Below, in pieces: positions 27,571 to 35,649 of a stretch of 40,188 nt of DNA. Position 1 is the stretch's first letter, and the number at the start of each line of letters is the position of its first letter. The translations under genes and the position numbers were made by a program. This stretch comes from Nocardioides sp. (GTDB lineage Bacteria; Actinomycetota; Actinomycetes; Propionibacteriales; Nocardioidaceae): contig JAPSKJ010000002.1 in assembly GCA_031177735.1 (NCBI GenBank), forward strand, positions 1-40,188, given 5' to 3'. The notes under the pieces were generated by a model. It saw only the letters and a program-made list of their open reading frames with translations. It had not been told where the DNA came from and did no database searches.

Positions 27571-28406
27571 CGGTCGCCTCCGATCTGCGGGAACGGGATG
27601 GTCTGGCCCTGCTCCTCGTCGTGCAGCTGCTTGGCGAGGCGGAGGTGCTGCTGGACGCGGGACTCGGGCGCTGGTCTGGCTGGTCGCTCGTCGCGCCAGT
27701 GCTCGCCGTTCAGCCACGTCGCCGGGTGCTTGGTGAACTGCGGGTGCTTGCCCTCGCTCATCTGCCAGGTGATGTAGGCGGCTGCGGAGGCGATGAGCAG
27801 GTCGGGAGTGACGCCGGGCTTCTTGAGCGCGGATCGGTAGGCGCTCTCTGCCTTCTTGCGGCCGACCTTGTGTGAGTAGGTGTCCCAGAACTCGTCGAAT
27901 CGTTCGGGGGGCTCCGTCTTCGAGCCCTTTGGGCGAGAGTTCCTTTTCATCTCACCTTCACCATCACCTTCACCATCACCTTCACCATCAACGTGTGGCC
28001 CCATCGAGCCCACACCGTGACCACGTCGTGCACTCGTCGTGGACTCGTCGTGGCCCCCACGAGTTCCACGCTGAGAATCTGCCGGTGGTCGCTCGCAGCC
28101 GACCTTGTCGCAGGTCTGGAAGTACCGCTTGTCCGGCTTCTGGTGCTTGGTGAAGTTCGGGATGATGATCCACCCGTCGACACGCATGATCCGACCGTTC
28201 GCGGCCAGCTCGCGGAGCAGTTCGGCGGCGCTCACGTCGTCGCCGGGGAAGATCCGCATCTTGATCTGCTTGGGCTTGTCCTGCAGGTGGCCGTTGTCGC
28301 AGGCGTAGCTCCACAGGCCGATGAACAGGAGTCGAGCGGGGATGGAGAGGTCGACGATCGCCTCGTCGGTCCAGTAGTCGGGCTTCACGCCGCGGATCTT
28401 GGGCAT
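27567..28406 (-). CDS. DnaD-like / winged-helix replication initiation protein
   Basis: MPKIRGVKPDYWTDEAIVDLSIPARLLFIGLWSYACDNGHLQDKPKQIKMRIFPGDD (phage replisome organizer N-terminus) plus FDEFWDTYSHKVGRKKAESAYRSALKK C-terminus. Confidence 0.8.
   Translation of the reverse strand: MPKIRGVKPDYWTDEAIVDLSIPARLLFIGLWSYACDNGHLQDKPKQIKMRIFPGDDVSAAELLRELAANGRIMRVDGWIIIPNFTKHQKPDKRYFQTCDKVGCERPPADSQRGTRGGHDESTTSARRGHGVGSMGPHVDGEGDGEGDGEGEMKRNSRPKGSKTEPPERFDEFWDTYSHKVGRKKAESAYRSALKKPGVTPDLLIASAAAYITWQMSEGKHPQFTKHPATWLNGEHWRDERPARPAPESRVQQHLRLAKQLHDEEQGQTIPFPQIGGDR
27952..27987. repeat. Three perfect 12-bp tandem repeats TCACCTTCACCA within replication gene
   Basis: 27952-27963, 27964-27975, 27976-27987; encodes EGDGEGDGEGE linker. 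Confidence 0.85.
28032..28053. repeat. Two tandem ACTCGTCGTGG 11-mers within replication gene
   Basis: 28032-28042 and 28043-28053, followed by inverted CCACGAGT. Confidence 0.75.
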
Positions 28407-28407
28407 G

Positions 28408-29055
28408 TCAGGCGCCCACCTTCCCGCTGAACTGTCGCCACTTGTCCTCGCCGATCTCGCGCATGACGAGGCGGGAGTAGAGGTCGCTCATCCCGTTGCG
28501 CCGACACCACACCTCGAGCGCGTTCCGGTTGACCCCGAGCTCGTCACACGCGTCGCTGATCCGGCCGCGCTGTTCGTCGAGGTCGTGCAGGATCTCGGCC
28601 CGGGTGCGCTGCTGGTAGCCGACACCGCGGGGTTGCTCGGCGGGGTTGTCGATGTCGTCCCAAGCGAGCGGGGGTGCGTAGCCGTGTCGCCGCGCCCAGG
28701 TCCGGGCTCGCTTCGGCCCGATGCCGACGGGCACGGTCATCGAGAGCCGGTCGTAGACGTCGGCGATGCGGTCAGCGGTGGTCTTATACATCGTCGTGGC
28801 CCGCATGAGGTAGGTCAGTGCGCCGGCGTTGGTGTATCCGAGCTCGGCGGCGATCCGGTCGCGTCCCCAGCCGATCGCCTGGAGTGCTTGGATGCGGCGC
28901 TGGGAGCCGAGCGCGGGGACCTTGGGTGGCCGCAGTTGGCGTTCGATGTTGCGCCGGCGGTGAGCTTCCTTGCAGGCGTCACACGGGTGGCTGCCTGCGC
29001 GTCGGTGTGCCGTGTAGCCGCGTTCGGTCCCGTGCCTTGGGTCGTCAGCCTTCAC
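28408..29055 (-). CDS. Helix-turn-helix DNA-binding protein
   Basis: 215 aa; HPCDACKEAHRRRNIERQ, RIQALQAIGWGRDRIAAELGYTNAGALTYLM; GTG start 29055. Confidence 0.7.
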   Translation of the reverse strand: MKADDPRHGTERGYTAHRRAGSHPCDACKEAHRRRNIERQLRPPKVPALGSQRRIQALQAIGWGRDRIAAELGYTNAGALTYLMRATTMYKTTADRIADVYDRLSMTVPVGIGPKRARTWARRHGYAPPLAWDDIDNPAEQPRGVGYQQRTRAEILHDLDEQRGRISDACDELGVNRNALEVWCRRNGMSDLYSRLVMREIGEDKWRQFSGKVGA

Positions 29056-29306
29056 GCCGCCGCCCCCTTCATGCGCTGCCTTTCTGCCGGTGTCATCCCG
29101 CCCCAGATGCCGTGCGGTTCGTCGGTTCGGAGCGCGATCTCGAGGCACGCGGTCCGCACGGGGCATTCGGCGCAGATGGACTTGACGCGGGCGACGGCTT
29201 CTCGGTCTCCGGTGTCGACGAACCACGCTTCGGGGTCGCTGCGGTAGCAGACGGCGTCGGCGGTGCGGCGGAGGTCGTCTTCGTTGAGCGTGGGGAACGG
29301 GGTCAT
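29052..29306 (-). CDS. WhiB family transcriptional regulator
   Basis: CYRSDPEAWF...AVARVKSICAECPVRTACLEIALRTDEPHGIWGGMTPAERQRM: four Cys and GIWGG turn. Confidence 0.92.
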   Translation of the reverse strand: MTPFPTLNEDDLRRTADAVCYRSDPEAWFVDTGDREAVARVKSICAECPVRTACLEIALRTDEPHGIWGGMTPAERQRMKGAAA

Positions 29307-29323
29307 GCGTGGTGGCATCCGGG

Positions 29324-29653
29324 TCACAACGGCCACTCCTTCCACTTGCCAGCGGCCTCCCTCGTCACGACCCAGAGCCGCGTGGGGATGCCGGGGCCGC
29401 TGGTTGCGAGCAGCGGCAGGGCGTTGGTCTGTTCGGCGACGGCGACGAGTCGGTCGCGGTCGAGGGGGCTGAGGCGCTTGGACTTCGCGGTGCCGACCTG
29501 CACCCATGCGAGGCCGTAGAGCGGGTGGTACATGGCGAGGTCGGCGACACCCTTGGATCCGGCGGCGCGCATGATCTGGAACCAGCCCCGGTTGAACATC
29601 CACTTGGACACGCGGTGCTCTCGTGCGCGGCCGTTGCGGGCGTGATTGGTCAT
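29324..29653 (-). CDS. Hjc-like Holliday junction resolvase / PD-(D/E)XK nuclease
   Basis: GRAREHRVSKWMFNRGWFQIMRAAGSKGVADLAMYHPLYGLAWVQVGTAKSKRLSP. Confidence 0.7.
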   Translation of the reverse strand: MTNHARNGRAREHRVSKWMFNRGWFQIMRAAGSKGVADLAMYHPLYGLAWVQVGTAKSKRLSPLDRDRLVAVAEQTNALPLLATSGPGIPTRLWVVTREAAGKWKEWPL

Positions 29654-29799
29654 GCGGTCCCCGCAGTGCCGAGCCACTGCTCGCGCTCGATGAACGTGTC
29701 GGGGTCGTGGTCCGAAGCGGGGTCCATGTCTACGGCCGCACACTTGTCGCAGATCCAGAACTCCGCGGCGTACATACCGCACTCAACGCATTCGTTCAC
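29650..29799 (-). CDS. Hypothetical zinc-ribbon protein
   Basis: VNECVECGMYAAEFWICDKCAAVDMDP. Confidence 0.55.
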   Translation of the reverse strand: MNECVECGMYAAEFWICDKCAAVDMDPASDHDPDTFIEREQWLGTAGTA

Positions 29800-29936
29800 A
29801 CCTCCACCCCCACCATCTCCGCCAGGTCGGGCGCCTGTTCCCGCACGATCCGAGCCCACGCGGCCCACTGCTCGGGGCTGGCGTCGGGCTTGGCTTCGAG
29901 GGTGCGCTCCTGGGACCACATGTGACCGGCGCCCAT
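29796..29936 (-). CDS. Hypothetical 46-aa protein
   Basis: Manual translation MGAGHMWSQERTLEAKPDASPEQWAAWARIVREQAPDLAEMVGVEV. Confidence 0.5.
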   Translation of the reverse strand: MGAGHMWSQERTLEAKPDASPEQWAAWARIVREQAPDLAEMVGVEV

Positions 29937-30436
29937 CAGCTCTCACCGCCCGACAGCGCCTTGACCTCGGCCTCGATCTGGGCCTTGCGGTCGGGGTCGG
30001 CGGTCTTCCACTCGGCGCGCAGGTTGGCGATGCGCTCCTCGGTCGTCGGCTCGTTGCTCAACGGCTGCACGCGGAACGTCTGGGACTTGCCGCGCGAGAC
30101 GAGCAGTGGGATCGACCGCGGCTTGTCGATGTGGGACAGGTGACTGATCCTCGTGCCACCCACCTTGTCCTTGCCAAAAGTGACGTCGGGATCGCAGTAG
30201 AGGGTGACGCGCCGGCCGACGTACTGCGAGGCGTCGGTGCCCCAGCAGGCAGCGAGCACGCGGCGCATCGACTTCCCTGGTCGCCACACGCGCGGGAACT
30301 CGGCGAGGTGGATGTTGACGGGCTGCTCGTCGTTGCCCTTGCTGACCTTCGCGATGGTGAAGGTGCGCGGGCCGCCGACGAGGTCAACGGCGTCGAGCTG
30401 GTCGGAGTTGGGGGCGAGGGTGTCGCTGATGTCCAT
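29936..30436 (-). CDS. Conserved phage protein of recombination module (possible ssDNA-binding)
   Basis: 166 aa; GKSMRRVLAACWGTDASQYVGRRVTLYCDPDVTFGKDKVGGTRISHLSHIDKPRSIPLLVSRGKSQTFRVQPL; next to YqaJ. Confidence 0.55.
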   Translation of the reverse strand: MDISDTLAPNSDQLDAVDLVGGPRTFTIAKVSKGNDEQPVNIHLAEFPRVWRPGKSMRRVLAACWGTDASQYVGRRVTLYCDPDVTFGKDKVGGTRISHLSHIDKPRSIPLLVSRGKSQTFRVQPLSNEPTTEERIANLRAEWKTADPDRKAQIEAEVKALSGGES

Positions 30437-30702
30437 CACAGGTGTCCTTCGTCGTCTCGGACCGCGCGATAGGCACGGCAGTTGGTGCATTGGCAGGAAG
30501 GCGAGTCGCCACTTGGGCGCGCGTACTCGCGGGCGAACTGCCACACGGCGGAGGCACGGTCGTCGTCGGCGTCGAGGTGGTCAGCGAGTGCGGATAACTC
30601 AGCCCGGTCCTCGTCACAGATGTCGGAGTGCTGCAGGTGGAATCGGATCTGACTGGCGCCACGATTCGTGCCGAACTTGCTGAACTCAGTCTTGCGTGCC
30701 AC
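30436..30702 (-). CDS. Hypothetical protein
   Basis: 88 aa; CQCTNCRAYRAVRD. Confidence 0.65.
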   Translation of the reverse strand: MARKTEFSKFGTNRGASQIRFHLQHSDICDEDRAELSALADHLDADDDRASAVWQFAREYARPSGDSPSCQCTNCRAYRAVRDDEGHL

Positions 30703-30703
30703 G

Positions 30704-31375
30704 TCAGGCCACCTTCAGGTCGAAGTCGATGCGTTCGGTCATGGGCATGTCGGCGACTCGCTGCTTGTAGTCGGCGACGATCTGTGCGGCGTCCTTCTCG
30801 AACTGGACGCACGCGGCGGTGATGGCGTCGAACCACGCGGGGTCCGGCTCGACACGCTTGACGTATAGGGGCATGCCGCCGACGTAGGACACGTAGTCGA
30901 TCCACTTGCGGCCCGAGACCAGCAACCCCGCCTGCAACTGCGGCATGTAGAACGCCGGCACCTCGTCGGCCAGGATCGTCTTCACGTGCGTCTTGGCTCG
31001 CGGCGCCTTGATCTCGATTAGGCCGTGGTCGCCCACGAGGCCGTCGGGTGAGTAGCCAAGAGTCCAGTCGTCCTCGTCGCGGCGCATGAAGCCGACCTCG
31101 TCCACGTGGCCGTAGTTGTCGGCGTACACGGCGCGGGCGAACGGCTCGGACTCGACGCCGCGCCACATGTCCGACGTCATCGGTGTTTCCTCGGTCCAGC
31201 CGGTGATGCGTTCGGCGGCGAGGGTGGAGAGCAGGTTGCGGGACGTGTCGTTGTCGGCCACTCGTAGGGTCGGGGTCAGCAGTCGGCCGACGACGCTGGC
31301 GGTGACGATGCCGCGTCGAGCCTTGTGCCACTCCTCGGAGCCCTGTTCGAGCTCGGCCATGATGTGCAGGCTCAT
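30704..31375 (-). CDS. YqaJ-family (lambda-Exo-like) viral recombinase exonuclease
   Basis: QGSEEWHKARRGIVTASVVGRLL, GYSPDGLVGDHGLIEIKAPRAKTHVK, YMPQLQAGLLVSGRKWIDYVSYV. Confidence 0.9.
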   Translation of the reverse strand: MSLHIMAELEQGSEEWHKARRGIVTASVVGRLLTPTLRVADNDTSRNLLSTLAAERITGWTEETPMTSDMWRGVESEPFARAVYADNYGHVDEVGFMRRDEDDWTLGYSPDGLVGDHGLIEIKAPRAKTHVKTILADEVPAFYMPQLQAGLLVSGRKWIDYVSYVGGMPLYVKRVEPDPAWFDAITAACVQFEKDAAQIVADYKQRVADMPMTERIDFDLKVA

Positions 31376-31482
31376 TCGCCCATCTCCTCGTCGCATTCGG
31401 GGCAGATGACGACCTCGAACTCGAACTCGTCGTCCGCCAGCACGGTCCGCCAACAGATCTCGCAGGGCACGCGGATGCTCAT
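31372..31482 (-). CDS. 36-aa zinc-ribbon-like protein
   Basis: Manual translation MSIRVPCEICWRTVLADDEFEFEVVICPECDEEMGE. Confidence 0.55.
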   Translation of the reverse strand: MSIRVPCEICWRTVLADDEFEFEVVICPECDEEMGE

Positions 31483-31643
31483 CGGCCCCACACCTCCCGC
31501 GCCGCCGCCGCATCAGCCAGGTCGTCGAGGTCGTTGTCGCTCCACCCGATGACGCCACCCATCTGCGCCCACTCGATGCGGTCACGAGCGCCGGCGCAGG
31601 CTGGGCAGGTGTCGACGTCGCCCGTGCATCGGTGCGAGCTCAC
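31479..31643 (-). CDS. 54-aa hypothetical protein
   Basis: Manual translation VSSHRCTGDVDTCPACAGARDRIEWAQMGGVIGWSDNDLDDLADAAAAREVWGR. Confidence 0.55.
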   Translation of the reverse strand: MSSHRCTGDVDTCPACAGARDRIEWAQMGGVIGWSDNDLDDLADAAAAREVWGR

Positions 31644-32035
31644 CGTGCCCGCCTTTCGTCGATCCGCACGACCTTCGCCAGCGCCTCGTCATGCACCGGT
31701 GTCAGCTCGACGGGTGCGGTGACCTCGATGACGCCTTCGCGGTGGCCTGCGATGTGCGGCAGGCAGGTGTGGTGTTCGGCGTGGAGTTCGGCGCGTCCTT
31801 GTTCGGCGACGAGCATGATCTGCAGGTCGGAGTTCTGGCCGCGTTGCTTGCTGATGATCCGCATGTCTTTGCGGTGGCGTTCGTCGAGGCGGCGGATGGT
31901 GTCGCGGCACTCGTCGAGGTGACGGCCCTGCGTTTCGGCGAGGGTGCGGAAGTGACGGCAGTCGTTGGCGACGATCCACAACGGGTAGCCCATGACGAGG
32001 GCGACGAGGAGTGCAGTGGTGAGGATGGCGGTCAC
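31640..32035 (-). CDS. N-terminally membrane-anchored hypothetical protein
   Basis: MTAILTTALLVALVMGYPLWIVANDC then long helix. Confidence 0.6.
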   Translation of the reverse strand: MTAILTTALLVALVMGYPLWIVANDCRHFRTLAETQGRHLDECRDTIRRLDERHRKDMRIISKQRGQNSDLQIMLVAEQGRAELHAEHHTCLPHIAGHREGVIEVTAPVELTPVHDEALAKVVRIDERRAR

Positions 32036-32541
32036 TGGTCGGTCACCCCTTCGCTGAGGACGCGGACGACGTCGATGTCGGCGTAGTAGTGGCAGTAGTC
32101 CTCAGTGGCGCCGACGCCTGGGAGGTTGATCCGCCACGGCTTCACTCCGGCGGCCTTGTAACGAACCCACCTGTCACCCTTCGCGTCTTCCACCACGGCC
32201 CCGAGTCCCGTCGGCTCGGGCGGCTTCGGCGGCTCGACCAGCGAGCGGAGGGCGGCCTGCAGAGCAGCCACGTCACGAGCGGCCGACTTCGCGGTGAGGT
32301 TGCTGTACGGAGTTCCGCCTCCCTCGAGTCGGATGCGAGCAGCCAAGCGATCGAGCACCGGTCCGTCGTCCGGGTCGATCACGACGATGCGTCGGTAGTG
32401 GCACTGGTCCGGCGAGATGTCGCTCGGCCACCCGCCCGGCGCGGACCAGTAGTCAGGATCGCCCGTTGTGCGGACGACCATGAACTCGCGCCCCATCGCC
32501 GTGGCAACCGCCACGTCCCCCGGCCTCCACTCCCGCTTCAC
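32032..32541 (-). CDS. Hypothetical protein
   Basis: 169 aa from VKREWRPGDVAVATAMGREFMVVRT. Confidence 0.65.
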   Translation of the reverse strand: MKREWRPGDVAVATAMGREFMVVRTTGDPDYWSAPGGWPSDISPDQCHYRRIVVIDPDDGPVLDRLAARIRLEGGGTPYSNLTAKSAARDVAALQAALRSLVEPPKPPEPTGLGAVVEDAKGDRWVRYKAAGVKPWRINLPGVGATEDYCHYYADIDVVRVLSEGVTDQ

Positions 32542-32858
32542 GCCGCACCTCCGTCCGACACCGGCCACCACGAGACCCCCGGCCACTCGTGCGGGTCGTC
32601 GCCGATGGGTGGCAGCGCGTCACCGTGGATCTCGGCGATGCGGGCCTCGTGCTCGTTCTCACTGCCAGCGCAGTAGCCGACCCCGTGTGCCTTGGTTCGG
32701 CCGCATCCTTCGGTGGGGCAGGTGAACGGGTTGAGCATCATCGCGATCCGTTCGGCGGCGATGAGGGCAGCTTCGGCCATCGACTTCCCGTCGGCGAGCG
32801 CGTGAGACACCGCGTCGGCGATGGCGGGGGAGATCGAGGCGGGGACGATGGCGGTCAT
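32538..32858 (-). CDS. Hypothetical protein
   Basis: 106 aa MTAIVPASISPAIADAVSHALADGKSMAEAALIAAERIA... Confidence 0.6.
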   Translation of the reverse strand: MTAIVPASISPAIADAVSHALADGKSMAEAALIAAERIAMMLNPFTCPTEGCGRTKAHGVGYCAGSENEHEARIAEIHGDALPPIGDDPHEWPGVSWWPVSDGGAA

Positions 32859-33130
32859 GCCGACACCGATGCCTCGACGTCGATGACCTCCAACGTCACC
32901 ATGCCTCGCTCCAAGTCGCCCCATCCGTCTAGGCGGGAGGCGTCCTCTACGCCGTTGCGGAGCGCGTTGTCGGCGAGCATGTACAAGCCGTCGGCCACAG
33001 AGAGCGGAGAGCCGGACGCGTGTCGGTATGGGAACTCCTCATCCTCGACGCGCCTGATCCAGTCGGAGGGTGCTTGCGGGCTGACGTGAACCAACACGGT
33101 GGCCTCGCAGCGGATCTCGCGGGTTTCCAT
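32855..33130 (-). CDS. Hypothetical protein
   Basis: 91 aa METREIRCEATVLVHVSPQAPSDWIRRVED; RBS AAGGAGA. Confidence 0.65.
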   Translation of the reverse strand: METREIRCEATVLVHVSPQAPSDWIRRVEDEEFPYRHASGSPLSVADGLYMLADNALRNGVEDASRLDGWGDLERGMVTLEVIDVEASVSA

Positions 33131-33200
33131 CGGTACGATCTCCTTGTAGTTGTGGTGAGGGTCGGTGTGGCTTGGTCGCTGGCACCGGCCCTCGCTGTTG

Positions 33201-33290
33201 TCAGAGGCGCGGGTAGATCTGTGCGCCGAGGTAGACCGCCCAGGTGCCGATGACGAGGGCGATGAAGGCGGTCAGGCGGAGGTGGGTCAT
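33201..33290 (-). CDS. 29-aa single-TM micropeptide
   Basis: Manual translation MTHLRLTAFIALVIGTWAVYLGAQIYPRL; ATGA overlap with upstream stop. Confidence 0.45.
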   Translation of the reverse strand: MTHLRLTAFIALVIGTWAVYLGAQIYPRL

Positions 33291-33466
33291 CCCGACACCT
33301 CCGTCCCGCAGATCAGGCATTCACGGGTGTCGGACTCGGGGCGATCGAGCCAGTCGTGGGCACAGCGACTTGCGTCCTGTGCGCGGTAGTAGCCGTCGAA
33401 GTCACACGTCGGACAGGCGTCGTCGTTGTAGTGCGTGCAGGTCCGCGGATCGGCGTGCCAGCGCAT
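33287..33466 (-). CDS. Hypothetical Cys/His-rich protein
   Basis: Manual translation MRWHADPRTCTHYNDDACPTCDFDGYYRAQDASRCAHDWLDRPESDTRECLICGTEVSG. Confidence 0.55.
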   Translation of the reverse strand: MRWHADPRTCTHYNDDACPTCDFDGYYRAQDASRCAHDWLDRPESDTRECLICGTEVSG

Positions 33467-33972
33467 CAGGCGGCCCTCCGTCCGTACAGCACGGCGCCGT
33501 AGGGGTCGGCAGCGGCAAGGCGTTCGGCGGGCTCGGCGCCGACGCCACGGAAGGCGACGCAGATTGGCGTCCAGCCGAACTTCAGCGTTGAGCCGTCGGG
33601 GCGCTGGAACTCGACCTGCCCGACGTAGACAGCGTCAGCCGCCCCGTAGAGCAGATCCCGCCACCGCTGGCGGCTGGCAACCTGCGTCATCAGGCAGCCG
33701 GTCCGATGCGCTGCCCAGCGCTCGATCCACTGTTGCGCCGTCGAGTACGGCGGGTTGCACCACACGAGCCCTTCCCACGGCTGCACGAGCCCGTCGTCCT
33801 CGGCGGTGTAGTACCGCTTCGCCGGGACGTGCCACGGGCCACCGGGCGGCGCGGCGACGTCGAGGTCGAACTCCAAGCCCATCGCGTCGAACACCCAGCG
33901 CGGCGTGTAGCAGTCGTCCGAGGTGACCGCGATCGAGTCCGACGGGAGAGCGAACAGGTGCTCGGCGCTCAC
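33466..33972 (-). CDS. Phage DNA N-6-adenine methyltransferase (Dam family)
   Basis: TSDDCYTPRWVFDAMGLEFDLDVAAPPGG...GLVWCNPPYSTAQQWIERW; NPPY motif. Confidence 0.85.
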   Translation of the reverse strand: MSAEHLFALPSDSIAVTSDDCYTPRWVFDAMGLEFDLDVAAPPGGPWHVPAKRYYTAEDDGLVQPWEGLVWCNPPYSTAQQWIERWAAHRTGCLMTQVASRQRWRDLLYGAADAVYVGQVEFQRPDGSTLKFGWTPICVAFRGVGAEPAERLAAADPYGAVLYGRRAA

Positions 33973-34136
33973 CACACCCACCGCCCCACGACGACGCCCG
34001 CGTAGACCAGCGCCGCGTCGATCGGGACCGCCAGCAGCAGCCCGTTGACGATGCCGGCGAATGGTGCCCCGACGACGACCGGCTCGGGGCGCGTTGGAGC
34101 CGCGTCCACGGTCGCCGCCGGGGAGACGGGGGTCAC
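33969..34136 (-). CDS. 55-aa hydrophobic hypothetical protein
   Basis: Manual translation VTPVSPAATVDAAPTRPEPVVVGAPFAGIVNGLLLAVPIDAALVYAGVVVGRWVWW. Confidence 0.5.
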   Translation of the reverse strand: MTPVSPAATVDAAPTRPEPVVVGAPFAGIVNGLLLAVPIDAALVYAGVVVGRWVW

Positions 34137-34444
34137 TGGTCGCTCCCGAGGTAGGCGCGGGCGACGGCGTATGCCTTCGATACGGTGACGTCGAGGCCGT
34201 GCCTTTCGATGACCGTCGCGTCAGCCTCCAGCCAGTCCGCCACGGCGAGCGCGACGGCGGGGTGCCAGGAGGCGATATGGTCGGCGTCGTTCTGGAACAC
34301 GTGACAGTCCGCGAACACCGTCCCGTCCCCGTTGACCTGCCAGCCGTCCTTGCCGTAGCCGTCAACCACCCACGGACCCCGCGTCGCAGCCTCGGCCCGC
34401 TCCCGCATCAGCGACGCCGCCCGCCGCAACAGGTCCGCGCTCAT
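34133..34444 (-). CDS. Conserved phage hypothetical protein
   Basis: MSADLLRRAASLMRERAEAATRGPWVVDGYGKDGWQVNGDGTVFADCHVFQNDADHIASWHPAVALAVADWLEAD. Confidence 0.75.
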   Translation of the reverse strand: MSADLLRRAASLMRERAEAATRGPWVVDGYGKDGWQVNGDGTVFADCHVFQNDADHIASWHPAVALAVADWLEADATVIERHGLDVTVSKAYAVARAYLGSDQ

Positions 34445-34578
34445 CACGCCACCTCCGCGTCGACGTCGAAGCAGCCCTCGGGACGGTGCTCGATCAGGTG
34501 GCCGGCGGTGGGGAGCTGGACGGCGAAGGCTCCGAGGGGGAGGGTGGTGGTGCCGCAGTGGCAGACGGGGGTGGTCAT
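34444..34578 (-). CDS. 44-aa hypothetical protein
   Basis: Manual translation MTTPVCHCGTTTLPLGAFAVQLPTAGHLIEHRPEGCFDVDAEVA. Confidence 0.5.
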   Translation of the reverse strand: MTTPVCHCGTTTLPLGAFAVQLPTAGHLIEHRPEGCFDVDAEVA

Positions 34579-35060
34579 GCCGCACCGCCCTCGGGGTAGC
34601 GGACCAGGATCTCGTAGCCCGTGCCGTAGTAGCCATTGCCGTCCGAGCCGTCGAACTGCATGAGGTTGATGCGCTGGTCGTCGGCGAACACGAAGATCCG
34701 GTAGTAGCCGGTCCAGCAGTCCTCGGGAGCGTCCGGGTCGTCAGGGTCGAACGTCGGCTTCTCGTCGTCACCAGCGGGCCGGTAGTCGAAGTCGACCCGG
34801 GTGATGATGTTGTCCACGCCGTTCAGGACGCTCAGGTCGTAGCAGCCCGCCGAGCACGCGCAGCCGCCGTCGTGGCCGATCGCCTTGATGACCGTGCCGT
34901 CGTCGAGGAGCAGGTGCTCGTTGTCGACCTTGGTGACCTTTCGGCCCATCAACAGGGCCTCGATTTCGGTCTTGTCGTCCTGGTCGAAGGCGCGGACGTC
35001 GGGGTCGCGGTCCCCCCACGAGTAGGCGGTCGCTCGGATCGGCGTGAAGTTCTCAGTCAT
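34575..35060 (-). CDS. DUF7448-like conserved phage protein
   Basis: ALLMGRKVTKVDNEHLLLDDGTVIKAIGHDGGCACSAGCYDLSVLNGVDNIITRVDFDY. Confidence 0.7.
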   Translation of the reverse strand: MTENFTPIRATAYSWGDRDPDVRAFDQDDKTEIEALLMGRKVTKVDNEHLLLDDGTVIKAIGHDGGCACSAGCYDLSVLNGVDNIITRVDFDYRPAGDDEKPTFDPDDPDAPEDCWTGYYRIFVFADDQRINLMQFDGSDGNGYYGTGYEILVRYPEGGAA

Positions 35061-35446
35061 GCTGCAGCTCCGTTCGTGTAGGAGTTGGCGCCGACCCACC
35101 GGAAGATGCGGTGGCCGTGCGTGCCCTTGTCGGTGCTGACCTCGTCGCCGACCGGCCGGATCACGCCCTCGGACCGGAGCGCGTTGAACGTGGCTCCGAC
35201 GACACCGCCCTTCACGCCGTGAATCAGGCGGGCGTCGTTCGCGGAGAAGGGACGGCCGGTCGCAGCGAGCTGACGGATCGCCGCCTCGACCTTCTGCGCG
35301 TCGGTCGGGTGAGCCGACGTCGCCCGCGCCATGCCGACCGCCTTCGCAGCGAGACCGGCGCACGGACACAGGTCGGGGTGCTGGGTCTCGAGGTGGTAGC
35401 CGTGGGTGCAGCGGTCGGAGCGGGCGTCGAGGCCGAGGGTGGTCAT
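35057..35446 (-). CDS. Winged-HTH-like hypothetical protein
   Basis: AAIRQLAATGRPFSANDARLIHGVKGGVVGATFNALRSEGVIRPVG. Confidence 0.65.
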   Translation of the reverse strand: MTTLGLDARSDRCTHGYHLETQHPDLCPCAGLAAKAVGMARATSAHPTDAQKVEAAIRQLAATGRPFSANDARLIHGVKGGVVGATFNALRSEGVIRPVGDEVSTDKGTHGHRIFRWVGANSYTNGAAA

Positions 35447-35649
35447 CAGGACGCCCGCTTGGTCTTCTCGATGAAGGTGTCGAGGTCGCTGCGGTCGAAC
35501 AGCACCCGGTGGCCGATCTCGACCCGCGGGATCTTCCCGTTCTGGCCGCCCAGCTCCTTCATGGAGCGGAGGCTGATGCCGAGGTAGGCGGCGGCTCGGG
35601 AGTAGTCGAGCAGTCGGCGCTCGCTGCCCTCCGACGTCTGCTTGCTCAT
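35446..35649 (-). CDS. Excisionase / MerR-type HTH protein
   Basis: LLDYSRAAAYLGISLRSMKELGGQNGKIPRVEIGHRVLFDRSDLDTFIEKTK. Confidence 0.8.
   Translation of the reverse strand: MSKQTSEGSERRLLDYSRAAAYLGISLRSMKELGGQNGKIPRVEIGHRVLFDRSDLDTFIEKTKRAS

Noticed and set aside
27952-27987. 12-bp repeats as CRISPR-like array
   Set aside because: Repeats are contiguous with no spacers and lie in frame within a coding linker.
33466-33972. Dam methylase as part of a restriction-modification system
   Set aside because: No restriction endonuclease neighbour; solitary phage Dam is common, and the HNH is terminase-linked.
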